Both the position numbers and the translations under genes were made by a program. From Planctomycetota bacterium (GTDB lineage: Bacteria; Planctomycetota; Phycisphaerae; Sedimentisphaerales; Anaerohalosphaeraceae): 6,539 nt of DNA. This document shows, piece after piece, positions 6,131 to 6,539 of this stretch (within the stretch, counting starts at the first letter, position 1; each line of letters begins with the position of its first letter). The stretch is from positions 1 to 6,539 of the forward strand of contig QNBS01000131.1 in the NCBI GenBank assembly GCA_003644175.1, in the 5' to 3' direction. The notes under the pieces are model-generated. The model worked only from the letters and a program-made list of their open reading frames with translations. It had not been told where the DNA came from and ran no database searches.

Positions 6131-6272
6131 AATTTCTTTAGTTTCGCCGGTCAGATCCCGCTTAGAGCCGGGCAAAGATACCTGATTGTCGGAGGCCTGT
6201 CCAGCACAAACCGCGAGAACTACAATAACACACATTATTTTAAAAGCAGCATCACACCCCAGATGGGGCCTG

Positions 6273-6539
6273 ATGCGGAGGGCGGCAATTGACGCCGCCT
6301 CGCCCGGCGGTGTCGGCAATATCAACACGAGTCCCGACTTTATCGACCCGGACGGTCTCGATGATGTCCCCGGCAATTCTGACGACGATTTCAGGTTGCA
6401 GTCCGGTTCGCCGTGTATAGACGCCGGCGGCAACAGCGAGATACCTGCCGGTGTTGCCGGCGACATGGATGAATACATAAGAATCTTTCGTTGCGTAGTG
6501 GATATGGGTGCGTATGAAGCTCAAAATGGGTTTGCGAAC
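6273..6539 (+). pseudogene. 3' portion of a parallel beta-helix surface-protein gene (5' part missing, runs off the right edge)
   Basis: The frame from about 6300 encodes GGVGNINTSPDFIDPDG, then DDDFRLQSGSPCIDAGG and VVDMGAYEAQ. This is the conserved closing module of secreted right-handed beta-helix (pectate-lyase-like) proteins that are abundant in planctomycetes. In those proteins it follows several hundred residues of repeats and a signal peptide. Here the frame is closed by TGA at 6183-6185. The residues between there and about 6297 (such as KAASHPRWGLMRRAAIDAAS) do not look like the family, and a tRNA on the other strand begins at 6091. So the body of the gene is absent, unless a frameshift hides it. 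The only ATG is 6273 and it has no convincing ribosome-binding site. The frame is still open at the window end, where an anchor or dockerin could follow. Identity of the module is fairly sure; whether it is expressed is not. Confidence 0.65.

Noticed and set aside
6068..6292. Plus-strand frame of 74 codons beginning within the tRNA complement
   Set aside because: It starts inside the antisense of tRNA-Gln, has no start signals and shows no family resemblance.

Overview
The window reads as a fragment of a planctomycete chromosome, most likely class Phycisphaerae or close to it. Three things point there. The left part carries a PEP-CTERM sorting tail fused to a formylglycine-generating-enzyme (FGE)-like fold. 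The right edge carries the 'SPCIDAG ... VVDMGAYE' C-terminal module common on planctomycete parallel beta-helix surface proteins. Intergenic gaps hold GC-rich REP-like palindromes. This assignment is an inference from protein style; no rRNA or other phylogenetic marker is present.

Layout. The left edge (2-433, +) is the 3' part of proC, the last enzyme of proline synthesis. It is followed by a 5'-truncated FGE-like/PEP-CTERM gene remnant (516-848, +). A GC-rich double palindrome (921-950) lies between this remnant and the convergent operon end. Positions 5783 down to 960 on the minus strand form one four-gene operon: an ABC ATPase (GldA-like), a six-helix ABC-2 permease (GldF family), a large GldG/ABC_transp_aux protein with one membrane helix at each end, and a DUF4340 membrane-anchored protein. 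A plausible sigma70 promoter (5882-5910) precedes the ATPase. Further right are a minus-strand tRNA-Gln(CUG) at 6021-6091, a short tandem repeat with a hairpin, and the 3' end of a beta-helix surface-protein gene that runs off the window.

How the genes fit together. The ATPase should power the GldF permease in the inner membrane. GldG is an auxiliary subunit with a large extracytoplasmic domain, and its start codon overlaps the permease stop (TGATG), so the two are probably translationally coupled. DUF4340 proteins are common last genes of such loci. This cassette is widespread outside gliding bacteria and its substrate is unknown. Nothing else in the window links it to motility.

I did not find a convincing new system. 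The points most worth a second look are two related palindromes placed in the two long gaps of the ABC operon, and two surface-protein genes that appear only as 3' remnants on either side of it. The stretch 5784-6020 holds the operon promoter and leader and nothing else I can support. In 6131-6272 I see no reliable gene.
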